This document shows, piece by piece, positions 33,197 to 40,969 of a stretch of 64,000 bases of DNA. This stretch comes from Candidatus Saccharimonadota bacterium (GTDB lineage: Bacteria > Patescibacteriota > Saccharimonadia > Saccharimonadales > UBA4665). The position numbers were made by a program, and so were the translations under genes. The notes beneath the pieces were generated by a model. The model saw only the letters and a program-made list of their open reading frames with translations. It was not told the DNA's origin and did no database searches. The stretch lies in assembly GCA_028286245.1 (NCBI GenBank), contig JAQBRY010000004.1, positions 248,001 to 312,000 of the forward strand, read 5' to 3'. The stretch's first letter is position 1. Every line of letters starts with the position of its first letter.

Positions 33197-33751
33197 TTAG
33201 GCTGCATTAGAACGCAATACCGGCAACCCTACCGCTCGTTTGGCAGCAAATGAGTCAACGAAATGCCCTACCTCATCTGTACTTACGGTCTGCTGCAGAC
33301 GAGTCGGGATTTGGGCATGTATCATCGTGCCGCCTTTAATGAAAGCAACTTCGTACACAGATATCTTGCCGTAATCAATCCAATGGCAGAGCCTATACGG
33401 CTGGCCGTGAGCGGATAAAACGCCTTTACACGTCGGCTTTACGCTTTTCGCGTCGTAATTGTGGTCGGAGGGCCCGACAGTGTCTTCGCCTGCTTTGGAC
33501 TCAATTATTTCATACACCCAGTCCTCGGTACGAAAATTCAACGAAGCGGTAGCTCTCCCATTTGCTATCAGTATCCTTTTTGCTTTGATGGCTACGCCCG
33601 GTGGCAAATAACTAGGCTCGTAATAGCTAAAACCTAACGCCGGGTGTAAGTAGTGATAGCCAGCTAGCCCAATCAGCAAGAAAGCTGCAAGAGCAATATA
33701 TCTGTAAAGGTGATGTTTCACACCATTACTGGCATGAACCTTTGAAGTCAC
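33197..33751 (-). CDS. Membrane-anchored hypothetical protein, 184 aa
   Basis: An N-terminal membrane helix (about residues 17-37) and an extracytoplasmic domain rich in Tyr and Pro (YYEPSYLPPG) with two cysteines (CKGVLS, RLCHW). No family recognised. It is the third gene of an apparent operon with the pilin-like protein and the coiled-coil secreted protein (19 bp after the latter). A small hairpin with AGCC/GGCT arms lies between it and the convergent 33190 stop. Confidence 0.6.
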   Translation of the reverse strand: MTSKVHASNGVKHHLYRYIALAAFLLIGLAGYHYLHPALGFSYYEPSYLPPGVAIKAKRILIANGRATASLNFRTEDWVYEIIESKAGEDTVGPSDHNYDAKSVKPTCKGVLSAHGQPYRLCHWIDYGKISVYEVAFIKGGTMIHAQIPTRLQQTVSTDEVGHFVDSFAAKRAVGLPVLRSNAA

Positions 33752-33770
33752 TCTAGCTACGACCTAGCGA

Positions 33771-34562
33771 TTAGATTGTAGTTTTTCCGAAGGCCTGCTG
33801 AAGTGTCTGCCGAGCGCTGGCTGTACTGGCTTGAAATGCCTGTGAGGCAGTTTTGAAAGCCGCGTCACGGGTGGCGGCATACTGTTTCTGCTGACTCGCA
33901 ACCTTGTCATCATTCTTGCGGTCGCTCACGAAGCTCTCGCGGGCCGTCTTTAGGCTGGCCTGCAACTTCGTGCGAATTGCTGGACCCTCACTTGGCGTGG
34001 CGGCACAACTTGCTTCTGCAGTGCTAACGGCTCCATTAACAGCAGTCTTGAATGTTTGCATCTGTCCGTCGATGGTGCTTCGGCGTGTTGTCACGACTGA
34101 CTGCACGTTCGTACGATAGGTGGAACGAGCGGCATCAAAAGCTGTGCGACGCGTAGAGACTGCAGCCTGTACAGACGTCTGGTATGTTTGCACGGCTTGC
34201 TTCTGTGGGTCAGTGGTTGCTTTAGCTTGTAGCTTCGTGAATTCAGTTTGGCGTTTGCTGTCGGCTTGACCACGATCGGTTGAAACATTTTGATCTACTT
34301 TTTGGAATTCTGCTGCCATTTTTTGATCTTGTTGCGCCCAAGCTGCCGTGACTTTGCTTACTACGCCAGTGACTTGACCAGTTAGGTTAGCCACTTTTGT
34401 GGGCAGCTCAGAACAAAATGGGCTGGTTTTAGTGGGAGTTGTCGCTGCTGCTGTGCGCGACGACAGGGCAAAAGCTGAGACAGGTAGGACCATAATAACA
34501 GCACAGGCTGCCACAGAAATGGCAAGACTGAGCCTGCGTGTAAAGTTAGAGATTGTTTTCAT
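33771..34562 (-). CDS. Secreted Thr/Ala/Gln-rich helical protein, 263 aa
   Basis: Signal peptide (LSLAISVAACAVIMVLPVSAFA) followed by a long helical region with Gln, Thr and Ala heptads (about 60-260), so a coiled-coil rod or filament-associated protein is likely. Two cysteines (FCSEL and ASCAAT) could pair. The start overlaps the end of the pilin-like gene by 17 bp, implying translational coupling. Possible minor pilus component or periplasmic/surface filament; no family recognised. Confidence 0.65.
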   Translation of the reverse strand: MKTISNFTRRLSLAISVAACAVIMVLPVSAFALSSRTAAATTPTKTSPFCSELPTKVANLTGQVTGVVSKVTAAWAQQDQKMAAEFQKVDQNVSTDRGQADSKRQTEFTKLQAKATTDPQKQAVQTYQTSVQAAVSTRRTAFDAARSTYRTNVQSVVTTRRSTIDGQMQTFKTAVNGAVSTAEASCAATPSEGPAIRTKLQASLKTARESFVSDRKNDDKVASQQKQYAATRDAAFKTASQAFQASTASARQTLQQAFGKTTI

Positions 34563-34890
34563 TGTAGGCGCTTCCCACGCTACTCACTGTGCTGCTATCA
34601 CTGGTGCTGGTCTGCTGGATCTGGCCGTCAGACGAACTATCAACGCTAGCCTCATTTTGGCTATCTTGTTGTGTCAGCTTATCGATACTGGCACTTGTAC
34701 CACTTGCCGTAGTAGTTGGCGATTGAGAGCTACTAATTTTAGCTTCACTACTAAGGGTAGCATCGGCACTATTCTTTTGATGCAATACATATGCGCCGAC
34801 GCCTGCAATGATAGCAATAATAACCAGAACTAATAATGCCTCTACTAGGGCAAATCCCGACGAGCTTTTTCTTAAAATTTTCTTCGACAT
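34546..34890 (-). CDS. Type IV pilin-like (prepilin) protein
   Basis: 114 aa. The N-terminus KKILRKSSSG-FALVEALLVLVIIAI is a class III signal: prepilin peptidase cleavage after G12, Phe as the first mature residue, and Glu at mature position 5, followed by the hydrophobic helix. The rest is a Ser/Thr/Gln low-complexity region without the Cys loop of major pilins, so a minor or reduced pilin is likely. AAAGG upstream fits the second ATG (34890) better than the first (34896). First gene of a three-gene minus-strand operon. Confidence 0.8.
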   Translation of the reverse strand: MSKKILRKSSSGFALVEALLVLVIIAIIAGVGAYVLHQKNSADATLSSEAKISSSQSPTTTASGTSASIDKLTQQDSQNEASVDSSSDGQIQQTSTSDSSTVSSVGSAYNENNL

Positions 34891-35069
34891 TTCCATCCTT
34901 TATTTATAGCCTAGGTACTTTAGGTTTAAACTTGATAGCATAGTATCTTGAGCTTATTATAAACATAAGAATTATATGGTCAACAATCATGCTAATAGCA
35001 AGCCTAGTTATAAATTAACTGCTCGCACTAAGATATACCTGAAGAAATAATACACTTGCTCGGCCACTA

Positions 35070-35897
35070 TCATTTTGGATTTTTCGCTAAAGATATAACA
35101 CCGCCTAAAGCAAGCAATGTACCGATGATTACTAGGTACCATAGGCCGCTGCGAGCAGTATCTCCTAAAAATGTTATCCCTATTATGGCCGGGATTACTA
35201 TTTGACTACTAGTCATTGTTGCATTCACGGTCGTTGCTTGGGCGCGTTGCAGAGCAATAGAGAATAGTAGTATGCCCAGAGCCCCAGAAACAATGATACC
35301 GACCATCAGGGGGTTATAAATGATGTGCCAAAAGGGGTGAGTAATAGTCAAGATTCTCCCCATAACAGAGGTGGTTCCATAGGCCAGCCCACCAAGCGCA
35401 GCTAAACCCAGAGCTGTCTTATAGCTACGCCTGCGTGCTAAGACGTAGCCTAACAGCGCGACGGGAATAGGTGTCAGCACTACCATCCATCTAAGCAGCG
35501 TGCTCACTGGTTCAGCTTTACCAGGAAGCGATGCTACTGCGAGCAAAGTGAGTCCGACAAGTATGGAAACGATGGCTACGTAGGATTTAGACGTTATGAC
35601 TATGCGTCGATACAATCGCTCAATCAGAGCGGTCACAATGATATTGGACGCAATAATGGCTTCTACCAAAAACAACGGAAGGTGCTGCACGGCGACAAGG
35701 GTTAGCAGCCAGCCAAGTAAATCAAGTGTGGTACCAATGATATAAGGTCTATCCTGCAGGAGCCGCCATAGTAGGCGTACATCTAGAGAGTGGCCATTTT
35801 TTTCCTTATCGGCACTCATTTTCTGCAAAACTGCAGCTACACCGTTACACAAGGCGCATGCGAAAGCCGCAAGCACTGGAATCAAGTAGTTATGCAT
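35070..35897 (-). CDS. DMT superfamily (EamA-like) transporter
   Basis: 275 aa with about nine or ten membrane helices in two similar halves. Features are LAAFACALCNGVAAVLQK, HLPLFLVEAIIASNIIVTALIERL and in the second half ATTVNATMTSSQIVIPAIIG-FLGD, the EamA-type pattern. A drug/metabolite or small-molecule exporter in the inner membrane; substrate unknown. Nearest in style to small DMT proteins of Actinobacteria. Confidence 0.85.
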   Translation of the reverse strand: MHNYLIPVLAAFACALCNGVAAVLQKMSADKEKNGHSLDVRLLWRLLQDRPYIIGTTLDLLGWLLTLVAVQHLPLFLVEAIIASNIIVTALIERLYRRIVITSKSYVAIVSILVGLTLLAVASLPGKAEPVSTLLRWMVVLTPIPVALLGYVLARRRSYKTALGLAALGGLAYGTTSVMGRILTITHPFWHIIYNPLMVGIIVSGALGILLFSIALQRAQATTVNATMTSSQIVIPAIIGITFLGDTARSGLWYLVIIGTLLALGGVISLAKNPK

Positions 35898-35944
35898 GCC
35901 CTTATCTTAACAAAGCCCGCCGTGATAGGTCGCATAGTCGCGGC

Positions 35945-37930
35945 TTAGCGGCTAAACTGGACGGCGTCTGCAACCACGAAGCCGGTGGTTCCAGCAGTGG
36001 AGAGCGAAACGTTAGCGCTGTGCCCCGCTTTGAGTGTAAAGGTTCCGAGTGAAACCCAGGTGCCACCATTGGTTTGTTGATTTTCGGTTACCGTAGTTTG
36101 CTTTCCTGCAGAATCGGTTACTACATACTTTGCTGCCGTAGTGCGATTGGTGTGTGCCGTCCAGCGAACCGAGACTGTATAGACGCCCGTAGTAGGAATG
36201 TCCGGTGTCCACTTAACAGTTTTAGTATCGGTGCCATTATTATCGTGAAGATAATCTGCGCCGTAGTAGCCGGCAGTAGCCGTTGATGGCAGCCACGCAC
36301 CCGTTAGGCTCACACCGCTCGGATCGCTGCTATCAACCACGATATTAGTTTTTTGATTGAATGTTAGTAGCATGCCCTTGCGAATCAGCAACGTCTGCAA
36401 ATTAGGTATCGATATATTTTGCACGGCAATGTTTGAGTCGATGGCCATTGAGGCTGCGTCTGCAGCGGCCTGACCGAGCATCATAAACTGCGGTTCCATT
36501 CTTATCCCGGACCAAGCAACATGCGTCGTAGAGAGTGCCCCTGTTACCAGCAAGTTAGTTACTTGCGACACTTGCGGCGTAATCATGCGGTAGGGCAGTT
36601 GGTACCAACCGGCCGTCGTTATGCTAAAGGTGCCTTCGTTTTGCGCGTTACCAGTGCTGCCAACGCCCCGATATGATGGGTGCTCGTCCATTCGGTACGA
36701 GCCGAGTGCAATGCTATCAGTTTTGCTATTTGTAGTCTGCAAATCTTTCTGGGTCACAACATACTGTCCAATCATACGTCGAGCCTCTCGTACGTATAGC
36801 TGTGGCGGCCAGTTACCTGTGGTAGTAAATTCGTCCGAAGGCAGCCCGTAATTTGCCATGTCGGCGTGTACCGAAGGAAGTACTGACGGATCATTTTGCA
36901 AAAAGTACATGAGGCCCTGATCGTAGTCTTTGGTCTGCTGGTAAATAGTTTGACGATCGGCATAGCTGCCGTTGGAGTAACCGAAACTGGCATTTAAAAA
37001 GTCGGTAGTGAATGGCCCGCGAGCATTGGTGTCAAACTTGCCGTTTGGGATTGGCACAAATGCAACTAGATCGTTGGCAACTAAGTCTCGGCCTAAGCTA
37101 GCTTGGTAGGATGGCATCCATTGTGCGAGCAGTGCGTAGTCATTTGCATTGTAATTGAGTGGCTTAGGATACGGCACACGTTTAGCAGCAACGTTTGTGC
37201 TAGTAAAACGGAAGTTGTAAGCCTGAACATGATCGTCGGCTGCTCCGACTGCATTAAGCGGTGTGGCACTAACTCCCGGATACAGGTTACCACTAGCATC
37301 ATAGGCCGAAACGGTCGGTGTAAAATCGTTATTGTACGCTTGAACGCCCGCAGCACTCTCACCATATTGCGCCGACGACTCGCGACCGGTTGTGTAGGAC
37401 ACGCCAGCATCCGCCATGAGGTCACCCTCATAACTTGCGTCAATAAATACCTTTCCGGCAAATGTATCGCCAATAGTCGTAGTAATAGAGGTAATGGTGG
37501 TACCGGTTTTTGTAATGCTCGCCGGTCCCTCGACAAGCTGCTCGCCCGTAAAGATCGGCACGCCAGCTTCACTCAGCATCTGATTCATAACTTGAGTGCC
37601 CACCTTTGGTTCAAAATCATAGCCCTCACCGGCACCATATACACTGGCGATGCGACCAAAGTATTCTTTAGCAATACCACCGATAACGGTTTTGTTACCG
37701 ACGTCGGTGTGCGATAAACCACTGGTAACCATGCCGCCAATAAAACTAGTGGGTTCTACGAGCGCAACAGTTTTACCCTGACGACGGGCTTCAATAGCAG
37801 CCGTAACGCCGCTTGGCGTTGCACCATACACCACTACGTCATACGACCGAGTAAGTGCTGAAGTCTCAAGAGGAGCGGCTACAAACGAGAACGCTGTTAC
37901 TAAGGTAATAATAAGTACTTTCCACTTCAT
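35945..37930 (-). CDS. Secreted FAD-dependent oxidoreductase with C-terminal golvesin/xanthan-lyase-like domain
   Basis: 661 aa from the ATG at 37930 (AGGAG 6 nt upstream). A signal peptide (about 1-26) is followed by the FAD-binding motif DVVVYGATPSGVTAAIEARRQGKTVALVEP and by GGMVTSGLSHTD and FIDASYEGDLMADAG, typical of the FAD-dependent oxidoreductase family PF12831. The C-terminal 130 residues (GYYGADYLHDNNG..FVVADAVQFSR) resemble golvesin-like/xanthan-lyase carbohydrate-binding domains. An exported flavoenzyme attached to glycan is likely; the substrate could be a sugar residue (inference). Confidence 0.85.
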   Translation of the reverse strand: MKWKVLIITLVTAFSFVAAPLETSALTRSYDVVVYGATPSGVTAAIEARRQGKTVALVEPTSFIGGMVTSGLSHTDVGNKTVIGGIAKEYFGRIASVYGAGEGYDFEPKVGTQVMNQMLSEAGVPIFTGEQLVEGPASITKTGTTITSITTTIGDTFAGKVFIDASYEGDLMADAGVSYTTGRESSAQYGESAAGVQAYNNDFTPTVSAYDASGNLYPGVSATPLNAVGAADDHVQAYNFRFTSTNVAAKRVPYPKPLNYNANDYALLAQWMPSYQASLGRDLVANDLVAFVPIPNGKFDTNARGPFTTDFLNASFGYSNGSYADRQTIYQQTKDYDQGLMYFLQNDPSVLPSVHADMANYGLPSDEFTTTGNWPPQLYVREARRMIGQYVVTQKDLQTTNSKTDSIALGSYRMDEHPSYRGVGSTGNAQNEGTFSITTAGWYQLPYRMITPQVSQVTNLLVTGALSTTHVAWSGIRMEPQFMMLGQAAADAASMAIDSNIAVQNISIPNLQTLLIRKGMLLTFNQKTNIVVDSSDPSGVSLTGAWLPSTATAGYYGADYLHDNNGTDTKTVKWTPDIPTTGVYTVSVRWTAHTNRTTAAKYVVTDSAGKQTTVTENQQTNGGTWVSLGTFTLKAGHSANVSLSTAGTTGFVVADAVQFSR

Positions 37931-38058
37931 CACGTTCTCCTGTGTCTGTTATAAAACTACTCGTAATGTAGCAAGCCCGCACATAATATGCAACCTAAAT
38001 GCTACGGTGTCCATATGCCTATCTTTGGTAAACAGTAGTATTGGAGATGTATGGCTAT

Positions 38059-38091
38059 ACCAATACCCTACTTATGACCGACACGGGTATT
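38059..38091 (+). pseudogene. Orphan copy of the TNTLLMTDTGI peptide
   Basis: An 11-codon stretch encodes the same peptide as part of the secreted protein at 29486. All differences are synonymous (six of the eleven codons differ). No complete homologous gene is visible around it, so it is a gene fragment or part of a short ORF. See findings. Confidence 0.4.
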
Positions 38092-38120
38092 AGACAGTTA
38101 TGGCTTTGCCAGTCTATAAT
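38091..38120 (+). promoter_or_regulatory. Promoter of the 31-aa membrane peptide
   Basis: TAGACA (38091-38096), 18-nt spacer, TATAAT (38115-38120), then 7 nt to the ATG at 38128. Leaderless arrangement. Confidence 0.6.
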
Positions 38121-38127
38121 CACCGTA

Positions 38128-38223
38128 ATGCCTCCTGCAATATTCGCACTCTTTATTATTGCCCTCCTAGCGGTTGTAGCCGCAATTATTTGGATAATTA
38201 ACGATTCAAAAAAACCGCGCTAA
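38128..38223 (+). CDS. 31-aa single-helix membrane peptide
   Basis: Starts MPPAIFALFII, one strong membrane helix, ends INDSKKPR. The basic tail predicts an N-out, C-in orientation. The TATAAT 7 nt upstream and the clean stop support it as a real small gene. Similar short hydrophobic peptides are common companions of transporters or membrane stress systems; no family recognised. Confidence 0.55.
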   Translation: MPPAIFALFIIALLAVVAAIIWIINDSKKPR

Positions 38224-38252
38224 ACAACTAAACAAAGCTATAGTTTCTTGAC

Positions 38253-38660
38253 TTAGGCTGCCTGCGCTTGTGCGGGAGATAAAATTTTATTAACAATGCC
38301 ATCTAGCTGATCATTCGACAGGCTAGCCTTGACAACATAATCCTCAATACCGAGGTCGCGTAGGCCTGCTGGGGCATCAGATTCGTTAAGGTTTGAGATG
38401 ATTAGTACTTTTATGTCCTGCCCCCAACTACTCTTGCGGATAGTAGCAAGAATCTGATCACCGGATATATCGGGAACCATGAGGTCGAGCAGCACCAGGT
38501 CCGGCATTTCTTGCTGTATAAAGTAGAGCGCTGTAATGCCGTTGTAGGCTAGAAAGCAAGTGTAGCCAATCAGCTCCAAACGAGTTTTGTAGATTTCGGC
38601 CAAGCTTAAGTCGTCTTCGACGATGATAATCTTTTTAGAAACGACCGATTGCGGATCCAT
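38253..38660 (-). CDS. Receiver-only response regulator
   Basis: 135 aa: the whole protein is a CheY-like receiver. IIIVEDD gives the acid pocket, D59 (LLDL) is the phospho-acceptor and K111 (VVKAS) the conserved lysine. The short C-terminus has no output domain. It is about 65% identical by eye to the receiver at 50036-50485, including the stretch YKTRLE.LGYTCF. TAGAAT (plus 38667-38672) ends 6 nt before the ATG (leaderless). Partner kinase is not adjacent. Confidence 0.9.
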   Translation of the reverse strand: MDPQSVVSKKIIIVEDDLSLAEIYKTRLELIGYTCFLAYNGITALYFIQQEMPDLVLLDLMVPDISGDQILATIRKSSWGQDIKVLIISNLNESDAPAGLRDLGIEDYVVKASLSNDQLDGIVNKILSPAQAQAA

Positions 38661-38711
38661 GCCTTGATTCTAATACATATATTGTTGTTTTACTACCACA
38701 TTCAGTCAACA

Positions 38712-38741
38712 TTGACAGTGTTTATACCTGCTGGCTATCAT
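38712..38741 (+). promoter_or_regulatory. Leaderless promoter of the 38747 gene
   Basis: TTGACA (38712-38717), 18-nt spacer, TATCAT (38736-38741), then 5 nt to the ATG. Confidence 0.65.
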
Positions 38742-38746
38742 AAGTC

Positions 38747-39283
38747 ATGGCTTTCCCATCACGCAGCTACCCACTTAGTCCCGAGCAGCAGCACCAGCTA
38801 GCAGCTAGTACCGTGCAGGCCGGGACGCTCGGTATGACCGAGCAGTATCACGCTGCCCAAGCTACCACGCTGGCAAAGCTTAACCATCTTATTGAGCAGG
38901 CTCCCAGTAAGGATCTACCTTTGGACGACAATGCCCGACGAATCCGCGTTCAGTCGCTTACCAGAACTTCAATTTTTGCAGCCTTAGAAGCGGATGCCTA
39001 TTTTGCATTCGGCATAAGTCTGACGGCTCCTAGCGGCCTAGCTGCCGATCTGTATGTATTAAAGGTAGACACAGAAACCGGCAGTCCGCTCAAACAGTCT
39101 CAGGTGCAAATCGGCAGCGCACACTTGGAGCCAACTCTTCGTTATACTGCAGACAATGGATTTGATGTGTTAATGGCTCACTTTGGCGCTCAAAAGATCA
39201 TTGAGCAACATCAGGCAGATTTGCATTACCTGGAATTTGGTTCTGTAGCCACACTTGGCTGGTTACTGGAATACCAGGTGTAA
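38747..39283 (+). CDS. Hypothetical protein, 178 aa
   Basis: Soluble protein. The N-terminal half is helical and rich in Gln/Ala (HQLAASTVQAGTLGMTEQYHAAQATTLAKL); the C-terminal half is beta-rich (YVLKVDTETGSPLKQSQVQIGSA). No signal peptide, no recognised family. A TTGACA promoter ends 5 nt before the start. It lies between the receiver and the secreted propeller protein, on the opposite strand to the former. Confidence 0.6.
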   Translation: MAFPSRSYPLSPEQQHQLAASTVQAGTLGMTEQYHAAQATTLAKLNHLIEQAPSKDLPLDDNARRIRVQSLTRTSIFAALEADAYFAFGISLTAPSGLAADLYVLKVDTETGSPLKQSQVQIGSAHLEPTLRYTADNGFDVLMAHFGAQKIIEQHQADLHYLEFGSVATLGWLLEYQV

Positions 39284-39368
39284 TCCGCGGCGGTAATATA
39301 TCTAACAGCGTAGGTGTTTTAAATGAGGTTATTCTGAAATCAATAGAATATAAAATGCTGGGGGCAAA

Positions 39369-40922
39369 ATGATAGTACATAGTAAATATGATCAGTTACG
39401 TAATAAGCTATTTTCGATCCTAAGCATTATGTTACTGAGCGTAGCAGCCTTGCCCATGCCATCCGCTCAAGCACTGCAATCCCCTGTTTCTTTTACGGCA
39501 GTCAGCCTACCCACCTATCAAACTAGCGGTATTTCCTGGTCCGTGGCTCAAGCCAACGGACTAGTGTTTGTAGGAGGTACATTTACGAGCATCCGGCCGG
39601 CCGGTTCGGCCAGCGGTTCTAATCTCACTACCCGTAATAATTTGGCTGTCTTTAATGCCGCTACCGGCTCTCCCACCAGTTGCGCCCCTTCTGTCACGCT
39701 ACCCTCTAATCCGTCACAGGCAACCGTACGCACGCTCAACGTTTCCCCCGATAAAAAAACTTTGTACGTGGGCGGTTATTTTAGCCAAGTCAACGGGCAG
39801 GCACGTAATAGCCTGGCAGCTATCGACATTGCCAGTTGTTCACTAATAGCCAATTTTAAGCCCACCTCCAACGCAACGGTTCGAGCCATCCAATCTACCG
39901 CCTCAGCCGTATATTTTGGTGGAGATGTCACCACGGCCAACGGGCAGGCTCGGCACTACGCGGCGGCAGTCAGTGCCGCCGGAACCGCCAGTCCGGGTGC
40001 GCTGCAGCCGTGGGCACCAGTACTAAGCAAGAACTTGCGAGCCCTTGCCCTCAAATCCGATGACAGCGTCATTGTGGCCGGAGGTGACTTTGACACGGTA
40101 AATGGTGCCGACTCACACGCTCTGGCAGTACTTAACACCACCTCTGGCGCGCCGGTAAAAACCTTCCCAAATCATTTTGTACCGGTTAAATCCGTCGTAA
40201 AAGATGTTGCCGTTGACGACACTGGCTTTTATACCGGCAACGAGGGTACCGGCACGGGTGTTTTTGATGGTCGCATAGCTTTAAACTGGTCTGGCTACAG
40301 CCAACGATGGCGTGATACCTGTTTGGGAGCAACCCAAGCCGTGGTTGTTTATAAATCTGTTGTTTACAGCGGTTCCCATGCTCATGACTGTTCGTCTATG
40401 GGAGAATATCCTGATGGGGCCCGGCACCACTTCTTAGCTGAATCCGTAAATAGTCCTTCTTTACTTGCCTGGTTCCCACAGACAAACGAAGGTACGGGTG
40501 AGGGCCTCGGCCCGCGCGACATGGTGGTCGCTCCTACTAGCGGCGGTGATTATCTGTGGGCGGTCGGAGAGTTTACAACCGTCAACGGTGTTGCCCAGCA
40601 AGGCATGACCCGGTTTGGTGCATCACCGGATGCCACTCCATCGGCCCCAGCAACTACTGTCAGTAGTCCTAGCGCCGGTAAAACGACCATAGGCTGGACA
40701 ACCAGTTTGGATAACGACAATATCTCACTCACCTACAATGTGTATCGCGATAACTCCACAACGCCCATCTACACCAAAGCAGCCAACTCTACGTTTTGGT
40801 CGCGTCCGCAGTTGAGTTACACCGACACGGTAACGGCTAAATCGACACACTCCTATAAAGTTACCGTCTCCGATTCTGTCCACACCACTACTAGCGTGTC
40901 CCGTAGCATTACCGTTAAATAG
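39369..40922 (+). CDS. Secreted beta-propeller protein with C-terminal fibronectin type III domain
   Basis: 517 aa. Signal peptide (about residues 12-36, ending AQA-LQ). Residues about 50-410 hold repeats such as LVFVGGTFTSI, LYVGGYFSQVNGQARNSLAAID, VYFGGDVTTANGQARHYAAAV, VIVAGGDFDTVNGADSHALAVLN and LWAVGEFTTVNGVAQQG, which fit delta-60/WD40-like propeller blades. A single FnIII domain (about 425-515) with the usual YNVYRD and YKVTVSD strands ends the protein. No anchor is visible, so it is probably released or held by wall interaction. Likely adhesion or surface recognition. Confidence 0.8.
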   Translation: MIVHSKYDQLRNKLFSILSIMLLSVAALPMPSAQALQSPVSFTAVSLPTYQTSGISWSVAQANGLVFVGGTFTSIRPAGSASGSNLTTRNNLAVFNAATGSPTSCAPSVTLPSNPSQATVRTLNVSPDKKTLYVGGYFSQVNGQARNSLAAIDIASCSLIANFKPTSNATVRAIQSTASAVYFGGDVTTANGQARHYAAAVSAAGTASPGALQPWAPVLSKNLRALALKSDDSVIVAGGDFDTVNGADSHALAVLNTTSGAPVKTFPNHFVPVKSVVKDVAVDDTGFYTGNEGTGTGVFDGRIALNWSGYSQRWRDTCLGATQAVVVYKSVVYSGSHAHDCSSMGEYPDGARHHFLAESVNSPSLLAWFPQTNEGTGEGLGPRDMVVAPTSGGDYLWAVGEFTTVNGVAQQGMTRFGASPDATPSAPATTVSSPSAGKTTIGWTTSLDNDNISLTYNVYRDNSTTPIYTKAANSTFWSRPQLSYTDTVTAKSTHSYKVTVSDSVHTTTSVSRSITVK

Positions 40923-40969
40923 CTGGCCATAAACAGTATTTACCTCTGTGTATGCTAAAATATTAGGCA

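Noticed and set aside
37103-37717. 204-aa plus-strand ORF
   Set aside because: Antisense shadow of the secreted FAD oxidoreductase.
38041-38223. 60-aa ORF from 38041
   Set aside because: The promoter -10 box at 38115-38120 lies inside it; the supported gene is the 31-aa product from 38128. The upstream part only matters for the repeated peptide.
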